DNA of 64,000 nucleotides, taken from assembly GCA_000755425.1 (NCBI GenBank), contig BBMT01000005.1, positions 1-64,000 on the forward strand. The letters run 5' to 3'. The position numbers were made by a program, and so were the translations under genes. This stretch comes from Vibrio maritimus (GTDB taxonomy: Bacteria > Pseudomonadota > Gammaproteobacteria > Enterobacterales > Vibrionaceae). Below, piece by piece: positions 41,378-51,760 of this stretch (within the stretch, counting starts at the first letter, position 1; every line of letters starts with the position of its first letter). Below the pieces are notes generated by a model. The model did not search any database. It was not told where the DNA came from and was given only the letters and a program-made list of their open reading frames with translations.

Positions 41378-42307
41378 ATGGAGCAGGCTTTGAATGCACA
41401 AGACTCAAATAAGCAGTCCGCGCCAAAACTCAGCTTGGTAGATCGCCTTCAACATTGGCTACCCAAAATAGTCATGGCACCCACCATGCTAGTTACCGTA
41501 GTGTGTATTTACGGGTTCATCTTTTGGACCGCGGCAATCTCATTAACTAACTCGCGTTTTCTCCCTTCGTTCAACTTTGTCGGCTTTACCCAGTATGAGA
41601 AGCTGATGGAAAACGACCGTTGGATCACTTCCATCACCAATCTCGGTATCTTTGGCGTGCTGTTCATGCTGATAGCGATTGTCCTTGGTGTTGGACTCGC
41701 CATATTGCTTGACCAAAATATTCGTCAAGAAGGCGCAATTCGTACTATCTACCTTTACCCGATGGCACTCTCTTTCATTGTTACAGGTACGGCGTGGAAA
41801 TGGATCTTAAACCCAGGTCTCGGCATCGAGAAACTCATGCATGACTGGGGGTTCGAAAACTTTAAGTTTGATTGGCTGGTTAACTCCGATATGGCGGTTT
41901 ACACGCTCGTGATAGCGGCGGTTTGGCAATCATCTGGCTTTGTTATGGCGATGTTTTTGGCGGGGCTTCGCGGTATTGATTCGTCAATCATCAAAGCGGC
42001 ACAAATCGATGGTGCGAACCTACCAACCATCTATTGGAAAATCATTCTTCCTTGTTTGCGCCCGGTATTCTTTAGCGCCGTTATCATTACGTCTCACATC
42101 GCGATCAAGAGTTTCGACTTGGTGACAGCGATGACCGCAGGTGGTCCTGGATATTCCTCTGACTTACCAGCGCTCTTTATGTACGCACACTCATTTACTC
42201 GTGGGCAGGTTGGTCTCGGCGCAGCGAGCGCCATGATGATGCTCGCAGGGATATTGGCGATTTTGGTCCCGTACTTGTACTCAGAACTTAGGGAGAAGAA
42301 ATCATGA
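41378..42307 (+). CDS. gtsB: Sugar ABC transporter permease (GtsB-like)
   Basis: A 309-residue inner-membrane permease with about six transmembrane segments. The EAA-type loop is seen in AGLRGIDSSIIKAAQIDGAN. CUT1-type permease next to the GtsA-like binding protein. The ATG at 41378 follows AAGGAA. Its stop overlaps the next start as ATGA. Confidence 0.85.
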   Translation: MEQALNAQDSNKQSAPKLSLVDRLQHWLPKIVMAPTMLVTVVCIYGFIFWTAAISLTNSRFLPSFNFVGFTQYEKLMENDRWITSITNLGIFGVLFMLIAIVLGVGLAILLDQNIRQEGAIRTIYLYPMALSFIVTGTAWKWILNPGLGIEKLMHDWGFENFKFDWLVNSDMAVYTLVIAAVWQSSGFVMAMFLAGLRGIDSSIIKAAQIDGANLPTIYWKIILPCLRPVFFSAVIITSHIAIKSFDLVTAMTAGGPGYSSDLPALFMYAHSFTRGQVGLGAASAMMMLAGILAILVPYLYSELREKKS

Positions 42308-43161
42308 ATACGTCGATGAATCTCTCAAGACTTTTTATTTACTCGGCGTTGACCTTCTTCTGCTTGGTATACCTGATGCCACTGTTTGTCATGATCATTA
42401 CGTCATTTAAGACGCTGCCTGATATAAAAGCCGGCAACCTTATGTCGTTGCCAACAGAGTGGGTGTTTGACGCATGGAGCAAAGCATGGAATAGCGCTTG
42501 TACTGGCGTGAAATGTGAAGGGGTGAAGAGCTACTTCTGGAACTCATTCCAAATGGTCATTCCGGCTGTAGCAATTTCAACCTTGCTTGGTGCGTTCAAT
42601 GGTTATGTGATCACTAAGTGGAAGTTTCGAGGCTCTGATCTGTTTTTCAGCTTGCTACTGTTCGGATGCTTTATTCCGTTCCAAGTCATCTTGCTACCAA
42701 TGGCAGCGTTGCTTGGCAAACTAGGTCTCGCGAATACAACTGCAGGCTTGGTAGCGGTACACGTTATCTATGGTATGGCGTTTACGACATTGTTCTTCCG
42801 TAACTTCTACATTGCGGTACCAGATGAGCTCGTCAAAGCAGCCAAACTGGATGGTGCAGGCTTCTTCACAATCTTCTTTAAAATCTTGTTGCCACTCTCG
42901 ACACCTATCATCATGGTGACAGTGATTTGGCAGTTCACCTCAATTTGGAATGACTTCTTATTCGGAGTTGTCTATTCAGGCTCAGAGACACAACCGATAA
43001 CGGTGGCACTCAATAACTTGGTCAACACGAGTACGGGTGTTAAAGAGTACAACGTTGATATGGCCGCTGCGATCATCGCTGCGTTGCCAACGCTGGTGGT
43101 CTACGTACTGGCAGGGAAGTATTTTGTTCGCGGTCTCACTGCGGGTTCAGTAAAAGGATAA
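42304..43161 (+). CDS. gtsC: Sugar ABC transporter permease (GtsC-like)
   Basis: A 285-residue second permease with about six transmembrane segments. EAA loop: AVPDELVKAAKLDGAGFFTI. It carries an extra loop with two cysteines (SACTGVKCEGVKS) that is characteristic of this glucose-type subgroup. Translationally coupled to gtsB. Confidence 0.85.
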   Translation: MNTSMNLSRLFIYSALTFFCLVYLMPLFVMIITSFKTLPDIKAGNLMSLPTEWVFDAWSKAWNSACTGVKCEGVKSYFWNSFQMVIPAVAISTLLGAFNGYVITKWKFRGSDLFFSLLLFGCFIPFQVILLPMAALLGKLGLANTTAGLVAVHVIYGMAFTTLFFRNFYIAVPDELVKAAKLDGAGFFTIFFKILLPLSTPIIMVTVIWQFTSIWNDFLFGVVYSGSETQPITVALNNLVNTSTGVKEYNVDMAAAIIAALPTLVVYVLAGKYFVRGLTAGSVKG

Positions 43162-43166
43162 TCAAC

Positions 43167-44278
43167 ATGGCAACATTAGAACTTAAACAGATCCGCAAAA
43201 CCTATCGCAATGCGGACAACGAAACCCTTAAAGGTATCGATATCAGTATCGACTCCGGTGAGTTCCTTATCCTTGTAGGGCCATCGGGGTGTGGCAAGTC
43301 CACTTTGATGAACACCATTGCGGGTCTTGAGGATATCAGTGCAGGTGAAATTGTCATTGATGGTCGCGACGTCGCGCAGGTTCAGCCAAAAGATCGCGAT
43401 ATCGCTATGGTGTTTCAATCTTACGCTCTTTACCCAAATATGACGGTGCATGGCAACATTGCTTTTGGTCTAAAAATTCGCAAGATGCCTCAAGAGCAAA
43501 TTGATGCCGAAGTCAATCGCGTAGCTGAGATGCTACAAATTGATCATCTTCTTGATCGCAAACCATCACAGCTTTCGGGTGGCCAAAGACAAAGGGTTGC
43601 TATGGGTCGAGCGCTCGCTCGACGCCCTAAGCTCTACTTGTTTGATGAGCCGCTGTCCAACCTAGATGCGAAACTGCGTGTTGAGATGCGCCATCAGATC
43701 AAACGTCTCCATCAGCAGTTAAACACGACGATTGTGTATGTTACGCATGACCAAATCGAAGCGATGACACTCGCGGATCGTATCGCAGTCATGAAAGATG
43801 GTGAGTTGCAGCAATTGGGCACACCAAAAGAGATCTACAATGAGCCAAACAATATGTTTGTCGCCGGCTTTATGGGCTCACCATCGATGAACTTCATCAA
43901 GACTCGTGTCGATTTGGATGAGAATGATAAGCCGATTATTCGTGTGGTCTCGGGTGACAATGAGCAGCACGTCGTCGCACTACCAGAATCTTTGCGTCCA
44001 CAAGACGGCAATGAGATCGTGATTGGTCTGCGTCCTGAACACATTACTGAGAAGCTTGAAGACGAGACAGTCGTTGCAACTCAAGTCAGCCTTAAATTGG
44101 AAGTTCTTGAGCCAACTGGGCCTGATGTTATTGCTATGGTTAAGGTCAATGACCAAGAAGTCGCGTGTCGTTTGTCTCCTGAGTTTGATGCGAGTGTGGG
44201 GCAGGTGGCTCCGCTGTACTTTGATATGTCTAAGGCGGTGTTTTTGATGCTGTGACTGAGGAGAGATTGGTTGTGTAG
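43167..44278 (+). CDS. gtsD: Sugar ABC transporter ATPase (GtsD/UgpC-type, frame break near the end)
   Basis: About 370 residues. Walker A GPSGCGKST, Q-loop, signature LSGGQRQRVAMGRAL, Walker B LYLFDEPLSNLD, and a C-terminal regulatory TOBE domain. It drives sugar import with gtsB/C. As given, the reading stops at 44255; one T in the T-run near 44243 gives the usual FFD end and a stop at 44278. Confidence 0.88.
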
Positions 44279-44308
44279 GGTTGTGGGGCTTGATGCTTTG
44301 CACTTTTT

Positions 44309-44459
44309 AAGAGCTTTACCCCTCCTAGCCTCCCCTTATTAAGGGGAGGAACCACTGGCTCGCTATCGCACCGCCTGATCCTAATGGTATGCGATGCGAC
44401 GTTAGGAGCTAGCCTGTTGTTCTCCCCCTTTATAAGGGGGAGCTAGAGGGGGTGCTCTT
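44309..44459. repeat. Palindromic extragenic repeat element of about 150 bp (MITE-like)
   Basis: Outer arms AAGAGC...CCTCCCCTTATTAAGGGGAGG on the left and, reading inward from the right end, AAGAGCACCCCCTCTAGC with a CTCCCCCTTATAAAGGGGGAG hairpin. The centre is also complementary (TCGCA / TGCGA). The whole could fold into one long imperfect hairpin. A half copy lies at 21-60. It has no coding capacity and sits between the sugar and dicarboxylate operons. Together with the sigma-54 site below this accounts for the gap 44279-44692. Confidence 0.7.
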
Positions 44460-44619
44460 CTTTTCCCACCCTAACTCCCTCCCAAAAAACTTTTTGGCCA
44501 TTTCCCACCAATCCCCCCATCTCCCAATGTGTCACTTTCCACCCATTCTTCAACCCCAGAATCACTTTCAGTTGAGCGATTCATCCCTATCTATCTGAAA
44601 AACAACAACTATCCAACCC

Positions 44620-44635
44620 TGGCATCCTTATTGCT
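44620..44635 (+). promoter_or_regulatory. Sigma-54 promoter of dctPQM
   Basis: TGGCAT-CCTTA-TTGCT, with GG and GC exactly 10 bp apart as required for sigma-54. It is 58 bp before the dctP start. The adjacent dctD encodes a sigma-54 activator, so DctB/DctD control is very likely. Confidence 0.8.
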
Positions 44636-44692
44636 CCTTAATGCCCATCAGTACCCATAGACGGGACTGCATCAATCCAAAGGAGAATAATA

Positions 44693-45691
44693 ATGTTAAA
44701 GCCTCTATCCCTACTGTCTGCCTCTGTTCTAGCTGTTATGAGCTTCAATGCCGCTGCGAATTGTGACCCGGGTGAAATTGTTATCAAGTTCAGTCACGTA
44801 ACTAATACGGACAAGCACCCGAAAGGCATCGCAGCGTCATTGCTCGAAGAGCGTGTGAATACTGAGATGAACGGTAAAGCGTGTATGCAGGTATTCCCTA
44901 ACTCGACACTGTACGATGACAACAAAGTTCTCGAAGCCCTTTTGAACGGCGATGTTCAACTTGCCGCTCCTTCACTTTCTAAATTCGAGAAGTTTACTAA
45001 GAAATACCGCATCTTTGATTTGCCATTCTTGTTTGAAAATGTGGAAGCCGTAGATCGCTTCCAAAACTCAGAGTCGGGTGAAAAGCTGAAAAATGCGATG
45101 AAGCGTCGTGGCTTACAAGGCCTAGCGTTTTGGCACAATGGTATGAAGCAGATGTCGGCGAACAAGCCGCTTTTGGTACCTGGTGATGCGAAAGATCTGA
45201 AATTCCGTGTTCAAGCATCAGACGTACTGGTTGCGCAGTTTGAGCAGCTTGGTGCTAACCCTCAGAAAATGTCGTTTAAAGAGGTATATGGTGGCCTACA
45301 AACTAAGGTTATCGATGGTCAGGAGAATACTTGGTCAAACATCTACGGTAAGAAATTCTTCGAAGTACAGGACGGTGTGACAGAAACCAACCACGGCATT
45401 CTTGACTACTTGGTTGTGACTTCTCGTGAGTTCTGGGACGGCATGCCAGAAGATACGCGTAACCAGTTTGCACAAATCCTAAAAGAAGTCACTGACACCC
45501 GTAATGCTGAATCAACTAAGGTAAACCTAGCCAACAAGAACAACATTGTTGAGTCGGGCGGTGTGGTACGTACTCTAACGCCAGAACAACGTCAGCAGTG
45601 GGTAGAAGCGCTTCAACCAGTATGGCAGAAGTTTGAGAAAGACATCGGCTCTGATCTTATCGAAGCGGCGCTAGCGTCCAACCAACAATAA
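44693..45691 (+). CDS. dctP: C4-dicarboxylate TRAP transporter binding protein DctP
   Basis: A 332-residue periplasmic binding protein with a signal peptide (about 1-22, cleavage near NAAA). DctP-family features: EIVIKFSHVTNTDKHPKG and the arginine-containing LKFRVQASDV plus NTWSNIYGKKF. It captures dicarboxylates such as succinate, malate and fumarate for the TRAP importer. Unbroken; good AAAGGAGAA ribosome site. Confidence 0.93.
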   Translation: MLKPLSLLSASVLAVMSFNAAANCDPGEIVIKFSHVTNTDKHPKGIAASLLEERVNTEMNGKACMQVFPNSTLYDDNKVLEALLNGDVQLAAPSLSKFEKFTKKYRIFDLPFLFENVEAVDRFQNSESGEKLKNAMKRRGLQGLAFWHNGMKQMSANKPLLVPGDAKDLKFRVQASDVLVAQFEQLGANPQKMSFKEVYGGLQTKVIDGQENTWSNIYGKKFFEVQDGVTETNHGILDYLVVTSREFWDGMPEDTRNQFAQILKEVTDTRNAESTKVNLANKNNIVESGGVVRTLTPEQRQQWVEALQPVWQKFEKDIGSDLIEAALASNQQ

Positions 45692-45705
45692 CTATTAAGT
45701 CGTAC

Positions 45706-45730
45706 ATGGCCTCACCGGATGTGAGGCCAT
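45706..45730 (+). terminator. Hairpin between dctP and dctQ
   Basis: ATGGCCTCAC-CGGAT-GTGAGGCCAT, a perfect 10-bp stem without a T-run. It may stabilise dctP mRNA or partly terminate, giving more binding protein than membrane subunits. It parallels the hairpin after the gtsA-like gene. Confidence 0.6.
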
Positions 45731-45757
45731 CTCCCTGTCCCAATTATTACAAAAGCG

Positions 45758-46420
45758 ATGTATCACATGGAACAGTCTCTTATTTCTCGTATTGGTAAGG
45801 TCACTGATGCCTTTGAGGAAACGCTGATTGCGTTCTTTCTTGGTGCGATGACACTGTTGACCTTTGCCAATGTTATTTCTCGTTATGTATTTAACGATAA
45901 CATTTTGTGGGCACTTGAACTGACCGTCTTTATGTTCGCCTGGATGGTGCTGGTTGGCGCGTCTTATGGTGTGAAGAAGCACTTTCACATCGGTGTTGAT
46001 GTGGTGATCAACATGGTGTCGGAAAAGCACCGTAAGCTGTTTGCCATCTTGTCTGTTTTATCTTGTCTGACGTTTTCAGTCCTACTTCTTATTGGCTCTT
46101 GGAACTACTGGTATCCCTTTGTCACCGATAGAGCTTGGTATGAAACCGATGATATTCCTATGCCGGAAATGTTCCAGTTTTTAGCGGATTGGCTCAATGA
46201 GGGGGAGCGTTATGAAAAAATGCCTCGATTTATCCCCTATATGGCGCTTCCTATAGGTATGGCATTGCTGACTTTTCGATTTGCACAGGCAGCCTATCAA
46301 ATCTTTAGTGGAAAACTGGATCGCTTAATCGCGGGTCATGAAGCAGAAGAGGATTTGGAAGCGCTAAAAGCTGAAATGCAGGATAACGCGTTTGATAACG
46401 TCAAGGACAAGGATAAATAA
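45758..46420 (+). CDS. dctQ: TRAP transporter small membrane subunit DctQ
   Basis: A 220-residue small TRAP subunit with four transmembrane segments (near 24-44, 60-76, 92-113, 163-182). It has the DctQ pattern FANVISRYVFNDNILWALELTV. The start may be 45758 or 45767 (MEQSLIS); neither has a strong ribosome site. Confidence 0.9.
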   Translation: MYHMEQSLISRIGKVTDAFEETLIAFFLGAMTLLTFANVISRYVFNDNILWALELTVFMFAWMVLVGASYGVKKHFHIGVDVVINMVSEKHRKLFAILSVLSCLTFSVLLLIGSWNYWYPFVTDRAWYETDDIPMPEMFQFLADWLNEGERYEKMPRFIPYMALPIGMALLTFRFAQAAYQIFSGKLDRLIAGHEAEEDLEALKAEMQDNAFDNVKDKDK

Positions 46421-46422
46421 GC

Positions 46423-47783
46423 ATGGACATTCTATTACTCTTTTTGATGGTGATAGGCTTTATGCTTATTGGGGTGCCGATCGCGGTATCACTTGGCCTA
46501 TCGAGTATTCTATTTCTTCTGATGCATTCAGACGCATCATTGGCATCGGTGGCGCAAACCCTATTTAATGCGTTTGCTGGCCACTATACACTATTGGCGA
46601 TTCCCTTCTTTATTTTGGCATCAAGCTTTATGTCCACAGGCGGTGTAGCGAAGCGAATTATTCGTTTTGCGATTGCTATGGTGGGCTGGTTCCGTGGTGG
46701 CCTTGCGATGGCATCTGTGGTGGCGTGTATGATGTTCGCGGCTTTGTCTGGTTCGTCACCTGCGACGGTTGTCGCCATCGGTAGTATCGTTATCGCCGGT
46801 ATGATCAAAAACGGGTACACCAAAGAGTTTGCAGCAGGGGTTATCTGTAATGCGGGTACTTTAGGCATTCTTATCCCACCGTCCATTGTTATGGTGGTCT
46901 ACGCGGCTGCAACCGACGTGTCAGTAGGACGTATGTTCCTTGGTGGCGTTATTCCTGGGCTGTTAGCAGGTCTCATGCTGATGATCGCCATCTACATTGC
47001 TGCAAAAGTGAAAGGGCTTCCTAAGCAGCCGTTTGTGGGTTGGAAAGAGGTGTTTGATTCTGCGCGTGAGGCGAGCTGGGGTTTGCTGCTGGTAGTCATC
47101 ATTCTTGGTGGTATCTATGGCGGGGTGTTCACTCCTACGGAAGCGGCGGCAGTGGCAGCGGTTTACTCGTTCCTGATTGCCAATTTTATCTACAAAGATA
47201 TGGGCCGTTTGCCGATAAAGAAAATACTAAACCAGCGCTGATTAAAGTGTTTGAGACCTTTGTGCACAAAGACACGAAGCACACGCTTTTTGAAGCGGGT
47301 AAGCTCACAATCATGCTGCTGTTTATCATCGCGAACGCACTGATCCTCAAGCACGTGCTGACTGAAGAGCGTATTCCACAGATGATCACCGAATCTATGT
47401 TATCTGCGGGTTTAGGGCCTATTACCTTCCTGATTGTGGTGAATGTACTGCTGCTTATTGGTGGTCAGTTTATGGAGCCGTCAGGACTGCTAATCATTGT
47501 GGCACCTTTGGTATTCCCTATTGCCATTGCGCTTGGTATCGATCCTATTCATCTCGGCATTATGATGGTAGTGAATATGGAAATTGGCATGATAACGCCG
47601 CCTGTCGGGCTCAACTTGTTTGTGACAGCGGGTGTGGCGAAGATGTCGATGATGGGGGTTGTGAAAGCCGCACTGCCATGGGTGGCGGTGATGTTCTTGT
47701 TCCTGATCATTGTGACCTACGTGCCTTGGGTATCAACTTGGTTGCCAACGACCTTGATGGGGCCGGAGATTATCACTAAGTAA
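46423..47783 (+). CDS. dctM: TRAP transporter large membrane subunit DctM (one frame break)
   Basis: About 453 residues with about 12 hydrophobic segments. DctM features: AALSGSSPATVVAIGSI, GVICNAGTLGILIPPSIVMV and NMEIGMITPPVGLNLFV. The frame breaks near 47235 (KKxNTKPALIKVF). It starts 2 bp after dctQ. Confidence 0.92.
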
Positions 47784-47796
47784 GATAGATCTAAAA

Positions 47797-47822
47797 AACA
47801 AAAGGAGGTCGTTAGACCTCCT
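47797..47822 (-). terminator. Terminator for the leftward small gene (and dctM end)
   Basis: AGGAGGTC-GTTA-GACCTCCT. On the minus strand the stem is followed by TTTTGTTTTTT, a clear rho-independent terminator. The stop codon of the gene at 47812-47997 lies in the loop. It may also block read-through from dctM. Confidence 0.85.
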
Positions 47823-47997
47823 CATCAATATGCTTTCCGTAATTCTCACGCGGATCGGACTGAAAACGTCTTTCATAAAGAACACGTTTTGACTTGACCT
47901 TGCGCCTTTCTCCAGTAGCGACACGTTGTTCAACGTAAAAAATGCCATCTATCTCAACTGTGTCGGAAATGAAGGGCACTTTGGTTTTTTCCCCCAT
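47812..47997 (-). CDS. Small hypothetical protein of 61 residues
   Basis: A charged, soluble-looking protein of 61 residues, rich in Lys, Arg and Glu (GERRKVKSKRVLYERRF). The ATG at 47997 follows AGGGAG. It lies between dctM and dctD, facing the dctM terminator. I do not recognise the family. Its last codons form part of the terminator stem. Confidence 0.65.
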   Translation of the reverse strand: MGEKTKVPFISDTVEIDGIFYVEQRVATGERRKVKSKRVLYERRFQSDPRENYGKHIDEEV

Positions 47998-48082
47998 AAC
48001 GACTCCCTGCTAATATTTTTGTATGCAACTCCTTGGCTACAATTTCAAGTATAGGAGAGATGTATCACAGTTCTACCTTATT

Positions 48083-49424
48083 TTAGTGGTCGCTTTTGTA
48101 GGATTCTTTAATAAGCTGATATTTCTGCATTTTATCGTACAATGTTTTTCTCGGAACATTGAGCTTATCCATGGTTTGCTTGATGCTGCCATGAGTTTCG
48201 ACTAGAGCCTGTTCAATGACACTCTTTTCAAACAATCCCACCTGCTCAGCGAGGCTTTGACCACTCTCTTGGTCATCATTTTGGGCATTACCAGCTTGGA
48301 TTTTACCAAGTAGAACAAAACGCTCGGCACAGTTTCTCAGTTCCCTGACATTGCCGGGCCAATCGTGGCTGATTAATTGGCTGAGTTCTGCGAGGAGAGT
48401 GCGTTGGCGGTTTTTCCATAACGCGATGCTGCGACCAGTTGAAAATGGTGAAAAAGCGCTGCGATATCATCTTTTCGGTCTCGAAGCGAGGGAAGATCAA
48501 GCGTGACGATGTTGAGGCGGTAATAGAGATCTTGGCGAAAATCACCCGCTAATGAGGCTTGGTTGAGATCGACTTTGGTAGCGGCGATGACGCGAATATT
48601 TAAAGGGATGAGGGTATTGGAGCTACGCGCTCGATCGCACGTTCTTGTAATACACGCAGCAATCGAATTTGTGCCTGCATTGGCATTGACTCAATTTCAT
48701 CAAGAAACAGTGTGCCCCCTTGGGCATGTTCAAACTTACCAATGCGAGTATTCTCTGCACCAGTAAATGCGCCTTTCTCATGACCATACAGCTCGCTTTC
48801 AATCAAGTTCTCTGGCACTGCACCGCAGTTGACAGCGACAAAGTTAGCATCGCGCCGACTGCTTTGCTCGTGCAGCGAACGGGCGACTAGCTCCTTTCCT
48901 GTGCCCGTTTCACCAAAGAGCAGAATATCTGCATCAGTATCGGCTATCATCCCAATCGTCTCACGCAGAGTTTGAATGACAGGGGTGTCGCCAATGATCC
49001 TCGGGCCTAACGTTTGGCTGGCCTTCAGTGAGCGTTTCAGTTGCTCGTTCTCTAAAGTAAGGTGGCGTTTTTCAATTGCTCGCTGGGTAATCTCTATCAA
49101 GCGCTCAGCAGAAAATGGCTTCTCAATGAAATCGTAAGCACCATCTTGGATTGCTTGAACCGCCATGGAAATATCGCCATGCCCGGTAATCAGAATCACA
49201 GGAATGCCGGTGTAATGGTGGCTGACTGTGTTGAGTAGGTCTAAACCTGACAAGCCTGGTAGGCGAATATCGGAAATAATGGCCAACGGCGTTTCTTGCT
49301 TGAGAGCGAGTAAGGCGTCCTCAACACTGGCAAAACACCTTGCGTCGATGTCGGAAAGCTCAAAGCTTTGTTCCAAGGCGATTCGAATATCAGATTCATC
49401 ATCAATTAAAAACACTTGGCTCAT
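48083..49424 (-). CDS. dctD: C4-dicarboxylate sigma-54 response regulator DctD (two frame breaks)
   Basis: About 447 residues. Receiver domain: FLIDDESDIRIAL and phosphoacceptor Asp in IISDIRLPG. AAA+ domain: GETGTGKELVARSLH (Walker A), the sigma-54 contact motif GAFTGA and GGTLFLDEIE (Walker B). C-terminal Fis-type helix-turn-helix (HGSIKQTMDKLNVPRKTLYDK). Breaks near 48615 and 48395. Activates the dctPQM sigma-54 promoter. It overlaps dctB by 4 bp. Confidence 0.92.
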
Positions 49425-51224
49425 AAAGGCTTCCTTATGGAGGGTTGGGCAGATCGTGAGACAGGCAACTCGACGCTAAAGCGCGCACCACCGAGTGCAG
49501 ATTCGCTGACATGGATGTGTCCATCTAGGTTATGAATAATTTGCTGAGAAATGGAAAGACCAAGTCCTAAGCCGTTTTCTTTGGTGGTGTAAAAAGGCTC
49601 AAACAGCGTTGGTGAGGAGTAATCGGCTAGTCCTGGGCCTGAATCATCCACATGGATCATGACTGCTGAGTCAGTGGATTCAATCGTCAAACTTAACTGC
49701 TTTTCGGGGCTGCTTTCCATCGCTTGCATAGCGTTGGTCATCAGGTTAATCAGCACTTGCTCAAGCTGAATTGGGTTTATGACGACTAGGATGTCTTGCT
49801 GGTCAACGACACAATCCAGCTTGACCTGATGGCTCTTAAGCTGCGGCTGGATAAGCTCTATGGTCGAAAAGACCACGGGAGCCAATTTCACCTCACTGAG
49901 TTCGTTAGCATCACTGCGTCTGGCAAATGATTTGAGCTGCTGACTGATCTTTGCCATTCGTTCGGTAAGGGCAACAATTCGATTGAGGTTATCTTTGGCT
50001 CGGTCGACTTTGTGTTTGTCGATAAAACGTTGGCCATTTTCAGCAAAGCTGCGGATAGCTGCGAGTGGATTGTTGAGTTCATGGCTAATGCTTGCCGACA
50101 TCTGACCTAGAACAGCCAGCTTTGCAGCTTGAATCAATTCATCTTGAGCCTGTCGGAGTGCTTTTTCGGTTTTAACTCGTTCATCAATCTCTACGTGCAG
50201 CTTCGCTGTTCGTTCCATCACTTGAAACTCAAGTTTTTGTTTCGCTTCGGCTTGCAACTGCTCGATTTGTCGATGGCGATAGCGGCGATTTTCGGCTAGA
50301 GCAACGACTAAGTAGAGTGAAATAAACACCAAAGCCAAGACACTGATAAAACCAAACAGGTCGACATAGAGCGCCGATAGTGGTGTCAGTACGCGTAGTA
50401 TTAAATTGGGGATGCCAGACTCACGCTGAGTGGCTAAGTAATGTCTGGTAAACAGGTTCCCTTTGGGTTGGTAAGCAAGGTGGTGCTTGCCAACAGATCG
50501 CCTTGAAAGCCAAGGCTTTTGATATGGGTTTGCAGATATTGTCTAGAGTCGCGCACCGTGGTGAGGGTGTTTGAATCAATATCCGTTAGGCTGTTAAACA
50601 GCCAATCCGAATCACTCGACATAAACACAATATTGTTACTATCGGTGGCCACATAAATACTAGTGTCGCTCTGCCAACTTCGCTCAATGGAAGAGAGATC
50701 CATTTTCACCACCACCACGCCGATATGGTCAGCGGCGTAAGTCACGGGAAACGAGTAATAGTATCCTCTCTGTCCTGAAGTAGAGCCGAGCGCAAAGTAG
50801 GCGCTCCGTTGGCCTTCGATGGCGTATTGAAAATAAGGACGAAACGCAAAGTTCTTGCCAACAAAGGAATGGGGAAGATTCCAGTTACTCGAAGCGATAG
50901 TGTTACCGTAGCGATCCAACAAGTAAGTATCGGAGGCAAGAATGATTTTGTTTGCTTGCTGAAGATAACGATTAGTCACTTCAATTTGAGCAGAATTATT
51001 GGGCGCTTGCAATGCGTCGACTAACTCTCTGTCTTGAGACAAAAGTTGGGGATATGACGGTATTTATCGAGCTTGCTATCTATGGTCTCGACGAAGCGAT
51101 TGAGCCAGTTTTGATGCTGTAATTGCATGGTCTCTAGGCTATGGTGCCAGTACCAATGTCCCGCTGCAGTAGAGATAAAAACAAACAGCGCCACAAAGCT
51201 CACTAAAATTCGTTTCAATCGCAT
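49421..51224 (-). CDS. dctB: C4-dicarboxylate sensor kinase DctB (two frame breaks)
   Basis: About 601 residues. Two membrane segments flank a periplasmic double-Cache type sensor (about 40-290). The kinase has a coiled coil, H-box SASISHELNNPLAAIRSFAE, N-box LINLMTNAMQAM and ATP motifs DSGPG and GLGLGLSISQQI. The start at 51224 follows AGAGGTG. Breaks near 51045 and 50445; the second is a G-run (KGNLFTRHYLA). Confidence 0.9.
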
Positions 51225-51334
51225 GAATTCACCTCTACAGCCTAACATCTATAGGTTAACGAATATGACTAACTTGTGGCGAAAAAGTTATGATTTCTGA
51301 GAGGTGGGAAAGCTGCAAAACAGGAGCAAGATCT

Positions 51335-51360
51335 CTTTTTTGGTCTTTCACCAAAAAAAG
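51335..51360. terminator. A/T-rich palindrome, possible bidirectional terminator
   Basis: CTTTTTTGGT-CTTTC-ACCAAAAAAAG with arms of about 10 bp. The T-run lies within the stem, so its activity in either direction is uncertain. It lies upstream of dctB (which is transcribed away from it) and well before the tig promoter. Confidence 0.35.
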
Positions 51361-51484
51361 CCCTTCAATCTCTTGAAAAAGACGATATTGTCCCCATTTC
51401 ATTGTGGACTTGGGTTAAAACAGCAATGATTTCCCAATTCTTTGAGTAATTAGCGACAAAAGCGTCGATTGACCCGACTTCGAC

Positions 51485-51513
51485 TCGACAGGGTAGGTGG
51501 AGATCGCTAGAAT
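51485..51513 (+). promoter_or_regulatory. Sigma-70 promoter of tig
   Basis: TCGACA (51485-51490), 17 bp, TAGAAT (51508-51513), five of six in each box with ideal spacing. The start would give a leader of about 240 nt before the tig ATG. Confidence 0.5.
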
Positions 51514-51760
51514 GTCGCGTCTGAAATTTTGTCCTGAGACTAATCAGAGATGCCTTTAAGCTGACTCGTTCGGCATGACGAAGACGTCACTCATTAGTCC
51601 GATAGCCAGAGCAAGGTGCTATATAACGTGCCACTGACTGGTTATCGATGCTCATTTTAAAGAAGTACCTTTGGGTACTAACAAGGATGAAGCGGAAATA
51701 TCCTCGTGATATCGACGCTCATACGCTCAGCCAACACTGAGCCAAACTGAGGTTTATACA

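Larger units (their letters stand above)
51225..51760. other. Intergenic region between dctB and tig
   Basis: 536 bp without a gene. It holds a perfect A/T-rich palindrome (51335-51360), the tig promoter (51485-51513) and about 240 bp of tig leader. No tRNA or conserved RNA was recognised. Confidence 0.6.
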
